A DNA stretch of 64,000 nucleotides, from NCBI GenBank assembly GCA_025991245.1, contig BQMJ01000080.1:37273-101272 (forward strand), written 5' to 3'. The notes under the pieces were generated by a model. The model was not told where the DNA came from and made no database searches. It saw nothing but the letters and a program-made list of their open reading frames with translations. Position numbers and translations under genes: made by a program. Positions 22,524-31,928 of this stretch are shown here, in pieces (position 1 is the stretch's first letter; each line of letters opens with the position of its first letter). The stretch comes from Galdieria partita (lineage: Eukaryota > Rhodophyta > Bangiophyceae > Galdieriales > Galdieriaceae).

Positions 22524-22740
22524 GTGCTTTCGAAACTAGGACAAGTACTTGATAGCCTGGAGAAGCGATGAATGGAAAGCAGAACAAGTCAAGAGAGAGA
22601 GAGAGTATTCTCATTTCTATTGAGATATATATATGTACTTTTATTTCACTCTGCAATGTGGAATCTCTTTGGATAGACCGTTTCAAGTGAATATATATAC
22701 ATTTCATGACTTGTATGATATACATACTACAAAAATAGAG

Positions 22741-23778
22741 TCAATTATTATTCAAACTAGAAAGAATTGTTTCCCAGTATTCTATAGTTGAATTGTGTAC
22801 AACATGCTTCCATTTCCAATCATAGTCTTTGATCATCTGCTTTCTTATCTTACACAATCTTTTCCAGTAACCTTGTTGAATTGGAGTGGTATGATGTTGC
22901 CGAATGATATTGGAAATGGCTTTACGTAACAACAGATCAAATTGATGCTTTTCACTTGTACAACTCAGATTGGGTTCCTTGGTTTCATGGCCGAGAGAAA
23001 GAGGAGAAGATAAAAAATAATCAGATAGAATGAAATGAAATAGATCATACCAAGATAGAGCACCATCCTCTAACTCATATGCGCTGTTCAGGGTCAAAAT
23101 ATGCTTTCCAATGGCTCCAACTTTCTTGGGACTTTCAAAACGTTCTAATGTACTCTTCACTACTTGCAGTGGAGGTGAATCATCTCGAAGTGAAAGTCGC
23201 TCTAGACAAAATGCATCATATGACATCAAATGAAAAAGTAGAAAATGCACACCAAAGGAACGACAAAGATTGAAAACTTTGCGACGCATACTATCATACA
23301 TAAAGTTATCATCAAGAAGAATAAACCAGTGTACACGTTCTGAAATAATATCCGTATATTCTGAACAATTCGAATACAAAGGTATCGTAAGAGTACCTAC
23401 TAAATCAGTAAGGCTATATTCGAGCATCCAACCAGTCCTTTTTTTCAAGCAACAAAACCAAGAAACTTTAGGTTCAGCAGAAATAAGAAGTTTCAACACT
23501 CCCTCAACAACTTGATAGGTTTTCTTCCACAGACCAGAGTTAAATCCTTGTGTACAGGTGCAATCAGCCAGCTGGCGGTAAACAACATCATACTCAATAT
23601 GCAAGATGCCAAAGGATACGCCAACAACTGAGTCCGAGAGTCTGTAAAATTCTCTAGCCGATTCGCAAAATATCTCAGGTACCAGACGTCGACAAAAAGT
23701 CTTGCAAAAAGTAGTTTTGCCCGCACCTGGGGCTCCACAAAGTTGGATCACCGTGCTTTTCCGACAATTGTAAAGCAT
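22741..23778 (-). CDS. PSTK: L-seryl-tRNA(Sec) kinase (PSTK-like)
   Basis: A 345-aa single-exon ORF starting at ATG 23778. The P-loop GAPGAGKTTFCK is near residue 15. Midway, ILLDDNFMYDSMRRKVFNL matches the PSTK motif LDDNFYYxSMRYEVY; the related KTI12 family differs here. LFHLMSYDAFCLER and KSTLERFESP also follow the PSTK pattern, and the length fits (human about 348). PSTK phosphorylates Ser-tRNA(Sec), the step before SepSecS in eukaryotic selenocysteine synthesis. Ortholog assignment rests on motifs read by eye. Confidence 0.7.
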   Translation of the reverse strand: MLYNCRKSTVIQLCGAPGAGKTTFCKTFCRRLVPEIFCESAREFYRLSDSVVGVSFGILHIEYDVVYRQLADCTCTQGFNSGLWKKTYQVVEGVLKLLISAEPKVSWFCCLKKRTGWMLEYSLTDLVGTLTIPLYSNCSEYTDIISERVHWFILLDDNFMYDSMRRKVFNLCRSFGVHFLLFHLMSYDAFCLERLSLRDDSPPLQVVKSTLERFESPKKVGAIGKHILTLNSAYELEDGALSWYDLFHFILSDYFLSSPLSLGHETKEPNLSCTSEKHQFDLLLRKAISNIIRQHHTTPIQQGYWKRLCKIRKQMIKDYDWKWKHVVHNSTIEYWETILSSLNNN

Positions 23779-24161
23779 TCAAAACTTCTCAATTATATCG
23801 TTCCAATTGGATTTCTATGAAAAATGGAAAAAAAAATAAATTTGTGCAAGCAGTAACATAAAGTTTAACTTCATATTAAATAAAAACGAATTTGAATCAA
23901 AAGAAAACCGCATACAATGTTTAAGGATTGGCATTTTTTAAAATAATTGATGAAAAAATTATTTTTTTACTATCCGGTCTTAGCTATTGACTATTTTATT
24001 TTTAAGGCTGAATTCAATTATTCAAAATTAATAATTTCGATTTTCCAACAATTAACAGCAATATTTTCGAGAACTGTTTTTTATTTGAACAAAACGAAAC
24101 AATGTCACCCGAGACGAAAAAGTCGTACCACTGAGAAGCAGTTGACTATTTAACAATGAAA
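23779..24161. other. AT-rich intergenic interval
   Basis: About 380 very AT-rich bases between the PSTK start and the 3' end of the PsbQ' gene. It must include the PSTK promoter. No ORF or RNA gene is supported. Confidence 0.4.
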
Positions 24162-24904
24162 TTAAATAGCAACGCCTGCAGTCGAAGCCCACTCTTGCAA
24201 TAATTTCATTGCTTGCTGTTGCGCTTGACGGACTTTATCTCCATTTTTCTGTCTTGCTGCCAAGTCTATATCTTCAATAGATCTTATGAAGCTATCATAA
24301 AGTTTCTCAGCTTTCTTTCGTATCCTCTGTTCTGAAATTGACGCCATCAATTTTTTTTGAGCTGCTCTCAAATCGGCAACTCGTTGACGCACCAAGCTCT
24401 TGACGTCTTCCCAACTTTTTTCAGTTATATATCCAGGTATTTTAGACAGGGAATCTTTTCCGTCAGTTATTGCTTTTGTATATCTTGAAATTTCTTCTTC
24501 ATTTAGATTTTTATACAATGGCTGGCCTTCCTGCTTCAGATCTGCAGTGAAAGGTGAACTCAAACCTTCAACTCCAAAGATGGAAAGCTTTGCTGATTCT
24601 CCCGATTTCGCAGAAACGTTTTTAGGTAGCAAGAAGAACACTGACGCAGCCAAGGCAGTTTCTAAGAGATTCCTTCGATGAGGATCGGCGCAATCCATTT
24701 GCATTTGGAGTGTGCTTGCAGGTAGCTTCTTTGCTGACAGAACTTGAAAAGTTAACGATGAACCTAACAACACTGGTGTCCCAAGTTTTCAAAAAGTAAC
24801 TACATCAACTTACGATAGAGTCCGTGTTGAAATTTTTTAGCCCAAGTGTTTTTAGAATAGTGGTAAGAGGTGTAAAGAACGAGGTTGACGAAGCCACAAT
24901 GCAT
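24162..24904 (-). CDS. PSBQ': PsbQ' extrinsic protein of photosystem II, lumenal precursor
   Basis: Two exons: 24904-24814 and 24763-24162 (50-nt intron, phase 1), giving 230 aa. The leader is bipartite: a basic N-terminus, then HRRNLLETALAASVFFLLP ending near VSA, a twin-Arg-like thylakoid transfer signal. The mature part of about 150 residues is helical and lysine-rich (VKSLVRQRVADLRAAQKKLM, then YDSFIRSIEDIDLAARQKNG), resembling the four-helix bundle of red-algal PsbQ'. In red algae this 20-kDa protein supports binding of cyt c550 and PsbU at the oxygen-evolving centre. The recovered exon 1 supplies an ATG that the long ORF lacks. Confidence 0.8.
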
Positions 24905-25166
24905 TGTGAAAGATGATGTGGAGATTCCCCAACTACTTAATCCCACCCCATGCAGATGGTTTTCTCACCTCAAAAAAGGTGAGCCGTTGAACAAAAGAAA
25001 GCAGCACATCATACAGTCCCAATAATATCCCATTTAGACAGTGTATGATAGCTATTTTGAAATGTAAAGAAATTTGACAAGAAACTGGAATGTTGGTTAT
25101 ACGGAAATAGCCAATGGTTGAAAGGTTATGATGAAACAAGTTCAAAAGGAGCAACTCAGATGATCC

Positions 25167-26007
25167 ATGCAATTGGGGCTTCGGCCTTGTGGTAGTTTGA
25201 CAAACTGGGCAACTCAAGTTCTTCAGATAGTGCAAACCGTTCACACCGTGAAGAAGCAGATATCGGTGTGAGCGGTTCTCAAAGCAATGCTGCAGTGACT
25301 ACACAGCGAACAGACACAGCATCGCATATTTCTGTAGTGGGTTCACCACCGCAAAGAGTTTTCTCAGAGGACACCCATTCTCTGGAACGTCAGGTTGCTG
25401 AACACCGACGTACGAGGGAAACAACAAGTGGAGGTTTGTCTCTCTGTGCTTTTGATTTTACTTTTCATAATTTTATTTAGATACTTTTGGTACACCACAA
25501 AATTCGCGGCGGGGTTTTGCAGAGGTGTTTAGAAGATTGAAGCCAAAATCAGAAGAGAAACCAAGGACACCTCGATCCAGTCCAAGAACCAACAATGTAT
25601 TATTTGTACCCTGCTTTTATATCAAGTTTGCTTACTCCTCTTAGGACGTGACTGGCTCGAGACGCCGTCACCACACAAACCGTAGTAACCAAGATTCGGA
25701 CGTTTCAGGAGAAACTACACCAGTCATGGTTTCTGGCACGGACTGTAGATACAAGACAGAGGGACCAAAACCACCTCCTCCACCTCCTTTGATACCAGAA
25801 TCAACTGCTGTATATGAGTTGGTTTCAGAAGATGAGAAGGAGGATATTTGTCCAACGTGTTTGGAGCCGTATACAGAAGAAAATCCCAGAATAACAGCAA
25901 AGTGTGGGCATACTTTTCATCTTTCTTGTATTTATGAGTGGCTTGAAAGAAGCCGGTATTGTCCAGTCTGTGCCAATATCATGGAATTTGAAGAAAACAA
26001 CAGTTAG
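25167..26007 (+). CDS. RING-H2 E3 ubiquitin ligase (At3g02290-like)
   Basis: Exons 25227-25433, 25481-25596 and 25645-26007 are well supported (introns 47 and 48 nt). The C-terminus has a complete RING-H2: CPTCLEPYTEENPRITAKCG, then HTFHLSCIYEWLERS, CPVCANIMEF. Plant At3g02290-type ligases share the CPTCLExYTxENP and HFHLSCIYEWMERS text. A polyproline run precedes it. The N-terminus is uncertain: the long frame has no ATG. A short exon 25167-25191 with a 35-nt intron would supply one in phase, but 35 nt is shorter than almost all other introns here. Confidence 0.8.
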
Positions 26008-26471
26008 CTGTGCATCTATACATACATATATGTATGTATATATGAAGTTTAGAAACGGAATGGAATATTGTACATTTTTGACAAATAGAAAGTACACAAA
26101 TTCGCATATGTAATATAATACAAGTCACGGACAGTCTTATTGTTACGGTGAAAGTAAATGAGATATGCCCTGGGTCGTGACTGTGTGTTAGAAACAAGTT
26201 GATTTGTTTTGTCATAGTTCAGAAACGGTCGGTCTTCACAAGGTCTAGTAAAACAAGTAGCTATCTTCAAGAGTATTACGAAATGATACAGAACCATCTG
26301 GAAGAAGGGGTCTGATGGCGTCTGTGGAAACTCCCTGGGACATTCTCGTCGAATATCATAATGGTCCTGTGGACTCAGTACATAAATGACCAAGTGATGA
26401 CGCTGGAGAGAATGTTCCTGCTTTGTTTTTGTTTTGTTTTGCTTGGCTGCTAAACCTTCACCTGGCTTATC
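26008..26471. other. Intergenic interval
   Basis: About 460 bases holding the RING gene 3' UTR and the sedolisin promoter. A CATACATATATGTATG palindromic AT stretch occurs near 26020-26042. No gene is supported. Confidence 0.4.
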
Positions 26472-28940
26472 ATGAGAAGCACTCAATTGTTGAGGTATAT
26501 ACTCTTCGTAGTGCTTGTCGTGTTGGTCTTGGGTAGTCATACGGAAGCACTAACTAGTACAGAAATGGGTAACAATGAGAATATTCCTGTTTTGATACAA
26601 CTGGAACAAAGGAATATTGACGAATTGGAGAGAATCCTGGTGAGTATCTCTCATCCAGTAAGTCCACTTTATGGAAAACACTTGAAAGCAGAAGATATAG
26701 CAGAGATTATTGCTCCCTCCGAAACAGAAATGAATGCTATAATCAAAGGCTTGGAGGATTTTGGAGCAAAATCTATTCACATACATAGGACCAGGGACTA
26801 TATCTCCTGTAATTTACCACAACATGCCTTTGATCGTCTCTTCCAACGTGAAGAAAGGGAAGAGCATGTAGGCACAGAGAAGGTTAGAATGGCTATTCAT
26901 AAGCCGAGATCAGATTCACCTTGTGAAATTATGACGCGATATGTGAGGATGGCATATAACTTGCAGGAAAGTTCATCTGACAGTCGTCATACTTTATTGG
27001 CTGCACTTGGAGCTCGAAGGAGGGACGAAATCTCTAAAAGGCTCTCCAGTCTAGCACAAGACAGTTTTCGGAAATTCGAAACTTATCGTAGGCGAGGTCC
27101 TTTCGTCACTGAGAACGTTTTAGGAGGTCACAATGACCTTTCTCCTTATTTACCTCCCCCTATTCCACTCTTCAACACTCTTTCTACTTCCGATAATGGT
27201 TTTTATCTTTTGGTTGTTCCTGTTTGTGCAGATAATCAACTGTCGCATTACCGAGATGATTCCAACCATCCATTCAGTTGTCCTAATACAGATGTGTCTA
27301 TTGAGGAAGTGATCATTTACGCCGATGATGTTCACAATTCCAGTTTGTCCGTAAAAAAGTCTTTTCAGGGCAAGCAGCTGTCGAAATATTCCTACAGTCT
27401 AAAGAACTGGTGTGAAATGGTATATAATCGTGATCCTGTAGCTTTCATCAATTATGCAGGATATTGTGACAAGAAGACACTGGACGAATCTCCTGATATA
27501 GGTATTTGTGTTTCTTTATCAAAAAGCTTTGTAGATAACCCATTCTTGCTTCCAGGTGTTATGGTAGTTCCTCTCCCAGGAACAGATGGTGCATTCTTTG
27601 ATGAATATGTTCCTATACAGCTGTATGCAGCCACCAAGTTCTCCCATGAATTGAAGTCTGCTTATGTTGCAGCTAGTGGAAGTAGCTCAGCTCCTACTGC
27701 CGAACCTTATACCTTCATGTATGGCAAAGCAGATATTCCTCCAGTAGTAAGAGATTCTTATGATATTCCTCCATATGATAAGAAGCTACCTATCTTCCAC
27801 AATAACACTATTATGGCTGCTATTGGTTGCGGATTGAATTACTTTTTCAATCCTTCCGAGTTGGATTACTTTTTGCATACTTTTGGACAAGAGAGTGTGC
27901 ATGTAAAAGTAATAGAGAATCCTTTGTTTCCAGTGAAGAACAACCCTGATGACCCTGGTGTAGAACCTTCATTAGACATTGAACAACAAAGTAGTTTGGC
28001 ATACATGTCGGAGCACTTTTTCATGCCGAGCAATACCCAACATTGTTCAACTTATCAAGAGAACATATTATATTACGTGGGCATCAATGAGTTGAGCGAT
28101 GATCACTTACCACTTGTAATATCGCAAAGCTCAGCATTTGTGACTCCCGATAATTTGTTACCACTCGATTTTATTCTTGCAACCAATGTGGAGTTTCTCA
28201 AACTTGCCGTTCGTGGAGTTACTTATGCAGTATCTGCTGGAGATTGGGGAGCTTCAGGTCGTTATGAAAATGGAAACTTTGGTTGTTATCCTTATATGGC
28301 ACCTATCTATCCTGCTTCTTCACCTTTTGTTACCAGTGTTGGAGCTTCTCAGCCCTTGTTACAAATAGAGAATGCAGAGAAGAAGATTTTGACTCAAGTT
28401 TGTAGTGCAGACCAAGGTGGTATTATTACAGGAGGTGGTGGACACAGTTGGGTACAAGAAATTCCTTTCTATCAGAAAAAGGCAGTTGCAGATTATCAAA
28501 AGCAATTGTATCAAGTGAACACTGACAATTTATTTCCACCCAATGGCTCTTATAATCCACGAGGAAGAGGTTATCCTGATGTTGCATTATTTGGTTGGAA
28601 CACTCCAGTTTATACAGAGCAGCCTCCTGAATGGGTTGGTGTTGGAGGAACTTCCATTTCCGCTCCTATGTTTGCTGCTATGGTTTCCATGTTGAATTAT
28701 GAGCGTCTTTCACGAGGAATGCCTGCAATGGGATTCATCAATCCCTTTTTATATTATGCAGCAGAAGTTATGCCAGAGGCTTTCTTAGATATCACTATTG
28801 GAAACAATCGGTGCACTGAATTTGGAAATCCTTGTTGTTTGTTGGGATTCCCTGCATTGAAAGGCTGGGATCCTGCATCCGGTTTGGGTTCGCCTTTATA
28901 TGAGCATTTGTTGAAACTCGCACTGAGTGTTTCAAGCTAA
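26472..28940 (+). CDS. Secreted serine-carboxyl peptidase, sedolisin family (S53)
   Basis: An intron-less 822-aa ORF with a signal peptide (LLRYILFVVLVVLVLG). A pro-kumamolisin-type propeptide follows (HPVSPLYGKHLKAEDIAEII; DYISCNLPQHAFDRLF). The catalytic domain has all parts visible: PSLDIE with Glu just before (ExxxD pair), VSAGDWGASG with the oxyanion Asp, and GGTSISAPMFAAM with the catalytic Ser. The end has DITIGNNRC and GWDPASGLGSPLY, the family Ca-binding site. Sedolisins work at acid pH. A secreted one suits an acidophile, perhaps for nutrient scavenging (inference). Length is above TPP1 (563 aa) because of an inserted middle region. Confidence 0.85.
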   Translation: MRSTQLLRYILFVVLVVLVLGSHTEALTSTEMGNNENIPVLIQLEQRNIDELERILVSISHPVSPLYGKHLKAEDIAEIIAPSETEMNAIIKGLEDFGAKSIHIHRTRDYISCNLPQHAFDRLFQREEREEHVGTEKVRMAIHKPRSDSPCEIMTRYVRMAYNLQESSSDSRHTLLAALGARRRDEISKRLSSLAQDSFRKFETYRRRGPFVTENVLGGHNDLSPYLPPPIPLFNTLSTSDNGFYLLVVPVCADNQLSHYRDDSNHPFSCPNTDVSIEEVIIYADDVHNSSLSVKKSFQGKQLSKYSYSLKNWCEMVYNRDPVAFINYAGYCDKKTLDESPDIGICVSLSKSFVDNPFLLPGVMVVPLPGTDGAFFDEYVPIQLYAATKFSHELKSAYVAASGSSSAPTAEPYTFMYGKADIPPVVRDSYDIPPYDKKLPIFHNNTIMAAIGCGLNYFFNPSELDYFLHTFGQESVHVKVIENPLFPVKNNPDDPGVEPSLDIEQQSSLAYMSEHFFMPSNTQHCSTYQENILYYVGINELSDDHLPLVISQSSAFVTPDNLLPLDFILATNVEFLKLAVRGVTYAVSAGDWGASGRYENGNFGCYPYMAPIYPASSPFVTSVGASQPLLQIENAEKKILTQVCSADQGGIITGGGGHSWVQEIPFYQKKAVADYQKQLYQVNTDNLFPPNGSYNPRGRGYPDVALFGWNTPVYTEQPPEWVGVGGTSISAPMFAAMVSMLNYERLSRGMPAMGFINPFLYYAAEVMPEAFLDITIGNNRCTEFGNPCCLLGFPALKGWDPASGLGSPLYEHLLKLALSVSS

Positions 28941-29821
28941 GCATGATTGTGGTTTATTAAAATTTTGTTTGATTCTCTTTTTTGGGTTGTTACATTGCAT
29001 AGATCACTTGTTTTCATGGTTTCACTAGAATAGGATGAAACAGTTACCTGAAAATATTGCACGTTTTTCGAACGGCCAAGTACATTGCTTGTAGAGTTGA
29101 AAAATGTATGAAATAACGCTAAAAGCTGGTCAATCACGTAGTTGAGTCCACAAGCTCAGTTGAAAACTCTGCAAATTTTTCTTCCTTCACTGTGCCTTTC
29201 AAAAATGCGTAGTCACGGGACGTTAGCAACTGACAAGAATCACAATGAAAACTAGATTGCTGTCATTCTCGCAGCTTTTACCGCAACCTTCATCATTGGA
29301 GTGCTTCTGTTTTTTAGAAAATGCCTTTTGCTGACTCCAAGGCAGTGTTCATGGGTAGTTTTATGGTGAAGCATTTCAAAAATTTCCCAGATTCCCTATC
29401 CAATGACTGCCGGTCATTTCAGTTTCGTAGAAGAATGTCAGTCGGTGCTTTGCAACAGCAGTCTTGTTTCTCATGTTCTTGTGCTGCACATCCTTTTATG
29501 AGCTTTGACGCACCATTGCTTGTTGGACAACAAGGAGTAACTAGTCTCGATTCTCTTTCTCTATAAAACGATAACGGGTCTTCTAATTGAGACACAACTT
29601 GCAAAGCTCTCAATGACTCTATTCACTCGGTTTCGATATTCTTCGAACACTTTGTAGAATGCGGTGATCTGGTTGAATATGTTTGACTACAATTGCATCA
29701 TGAAGCAGAATCCTTCTATTACAAACGCCAATTTATTCAAATCGTGGAAAACCGAAATGCAATGACTCAATGCATTGCTTACATGATCCTCTTTCTCTTG
29801 CAACCCATCCGCTTTCTTACT
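28941..29821. other. Intergenic interval with an unsupported 82-codon ORF
   Basis: The + strand ORF 29321-29566 has moderate composition but no recognised family; just upstream, in another frame, lies a short hydrophobic stretch. These may be debris of a lost gene. Nothing else is supported. Confidence 0.3.
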
Positions 29822-31330
29822 TCATTGGGTCACTTTCTCTATTTGCCCGTCGTTGCTGAACTCCAATGGATAACCGGCAGCTATCAAGCCTTCATAGAAT
29901 TTTTGATCAACAGAAGTAAGTGGCTTATGAAACATATCCGGTACAAAGATAATAGTGACTAAAATTCCTATCAGTGCAATGCCTGCATTCACTAAAAATA
30001 CAGCGCGAGGTCCATGGATACTATTTGCACCTCCCAATGCATTTTCAATGGGCAACAAGAATTCAGTACCGATCGCAGCTCCTGTTTTTCCAAATGCCGC
30101 AGATATGCCATGACAGGTTGCTCGAATCGGTGTAGGGTAAATCTCAGCTGGGTTCCAATATGTAGTATCTCCTGGGCCAATATGGATCATAAAACTCAGC
30201 ATTACGTAAAGCGTTATGAATGCTGGAACCGTTGCCTTTAGGTATGGATACAGTCCACCTATAAGTGCTCCAAAGAAACACATAGCAGAAAAACCAAATA
30301 TCTGCAGCCTCTTTCTGCCGATCGTATCAACCAAGAAAGGAGTCACGAATTGTCCAGGAGCGCTTAGCCCTGTCAATATTAAAGTATCCAGTGCCACCTT
30401 CATCACATCACTACTACAAGTTACTTGAGATAGTCGCAGAATAAATGCCGTTCGAATAGGCAACAATATCAAACACAAACCAACTTCCTGCTGTTCCAAT
30501 CAAGTAACTCCAATATTTCTTGAGAACAAATATTATGGGCACTTTTCCATTTAACGATGACACTCGATAGAGATTGGAATCTCTCACACGAAATCGATAT
30601 ATAAACACAGGAATTACAGGAACAAGGGCGGAACCAAAAGCTATTCAAGTCGGCTGTAGCTGATCAGCTTGGGTGCCAAAGATAGCAAGCAAAATAATAA
30701 CATAGACCACAGAACAGACATTTCCCACATTCCACAATGCAAAAATCAGCAGCAGATTTCTCCCTCTCTTAAAATCAGTCTCCTCTGTAGCTTCACTCAT
30801 CACAGAAGCACCACAAGGATATTCTCCTCCTATTCCGAAACCTAATAGTCCTCTATAGATAATTCATGCCCAAAGCATTCCATTGATAGATCCGTTTGCA
30901 CCATACGCTCCAGCAGAAAGTGCTGGTGCTACAATTCAAATGCTCGCTGTAACTAATAAGCCTGATTTCCTTCCTATCCGATCACTCAAACTACCAAAAA
31001 ACAGCATTCCAAAAATTGTACCTATCAACGAAGCATTTCCTACATGAGTCTTCATTGAAGTTGAATATTGTGACTTGTATTCTTTACTAAACAGAACATT
31101 GATCAGATTAACAACAGATAAGTTGTATCCTTTTACAAACACGCCAATTCCCATCACAATAATATTGTAAATGACCGCTCTAGAAGGAAAAACTAAATAT
31201 TTTATCCTTTTTTCTCTTCTTTCACGTGAGCCGCTTCTAATGCTCTTTGAAGCTGATCCTCAACTGCTCTATCTTCCTTTTCTTCCATTGGTCTAATCTC
31301 TCAATCACTCTTGGGTGTAATATCTTGCAT
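29822..31330 (-). pseudogene. Decayed GIT1-like MFS transporter (glycerophosphodiester/phosphate type)
   Basis: Reading leftward from ATG 31330, twelve-helix MFS text is recovered almost end to end: GIGVFVKGYNLSVVNLINVL, STSMKTHVGNASLIGTIFGM with LSDRIGRK, GFGIGGEYPCGASVMSEATE, YLIGTAGSWFVFDIVAYSNG, TYWNPAEIYPTPIRATCHGI. The best family match by eye is yeast GIT1, with PHO84-type carriers next. It is interrupted by four in-frame TGA codons (31303-31301, 30938-30936, 30866-30864, 30647-30645), an apparent one-base gain in an A6 run near 31212, and a frameshift near 30420-30430. From that point the frame is open to the end. No TAA or TAG was seen in the reconstructed frame. Trp is a plausible ancestral residue at several of the TGA sites. 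Confidence 0.75.
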
Positions 31331-31667
31331 TTTCTTCAACTGTCTAACCAAGCAGAGCTAATAAAACAATTATTCCGACAATGCATTTAAAAAAACGTCT
31401 CAACTATTTGAATGGCTTTTAAGTTTCATTCTTAGAATCTGTCGCGAGGACAAGTGGAAAGATTCATTGTGCTTGCCTAATTGAATAGTTTCTAGAAAAT
31501 CATTTCGTTTGCAATGTGAAACGTAAATTTCTTTTTCTAGAAAGGAGTGAATATGGAATGAATCTTTTCAAGATTCAGTGCATCTATACCGAGTGAAGAA
31601 AGTGTGTTGCAAAAACACTGCAACGAAATTGGCAACATTCACTTCAGGATCTCTATAAGTAGACAGT

Positions 31668-31928
31668 TTGAAGAGATATCTTTGTATCATCCAGAAACAA
31701 GAGAATTTAAAATGTTCTTTCATACCTTTTCGTGGTTTGCAGAACAGTTTAGTAATTCATCCAAGGAACAGTCTAGGTGAGAAAAGAGAGAGTCAGGTTT
31801 GCAGAGCTTTTGTCAATCCCTTGGGACTTTCAAGAAAAGTTCTACTAGAAAACGTTGAAAATCTAGAGCAAGATAGGCCGCTGGTGGTGGGTTTCTCATA
31901 TACTATCTGCTTGACACGTCGCAGTTAG
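31668..31928 (+). pseudogene. Relic of an organellar ribosomal protein bL9 gene
   Basis: The ORF holds FVNPLGLSRKVLLENVENLE. KVLLENVENLG is the conserved start of bL9, here preceded by about 50 residues that could be a transit peptide. Downstream the expected GYARNxLxP block is lost; the frame runs into unrelated residues and a stop. A one-base shift gives partly bL9-like text again (KIG, then VVSH-like), so frameshift decay is likely. A real but unusual gene with a missed exon is the alternative. Confidence 0.4.

Noticed and set aside
23947-24153. 68-codon ORF in the AT-rich PSTK 5' region
   Set aside because: F/I/K/N-rich translation expected from AT-rich DNA; no homology.
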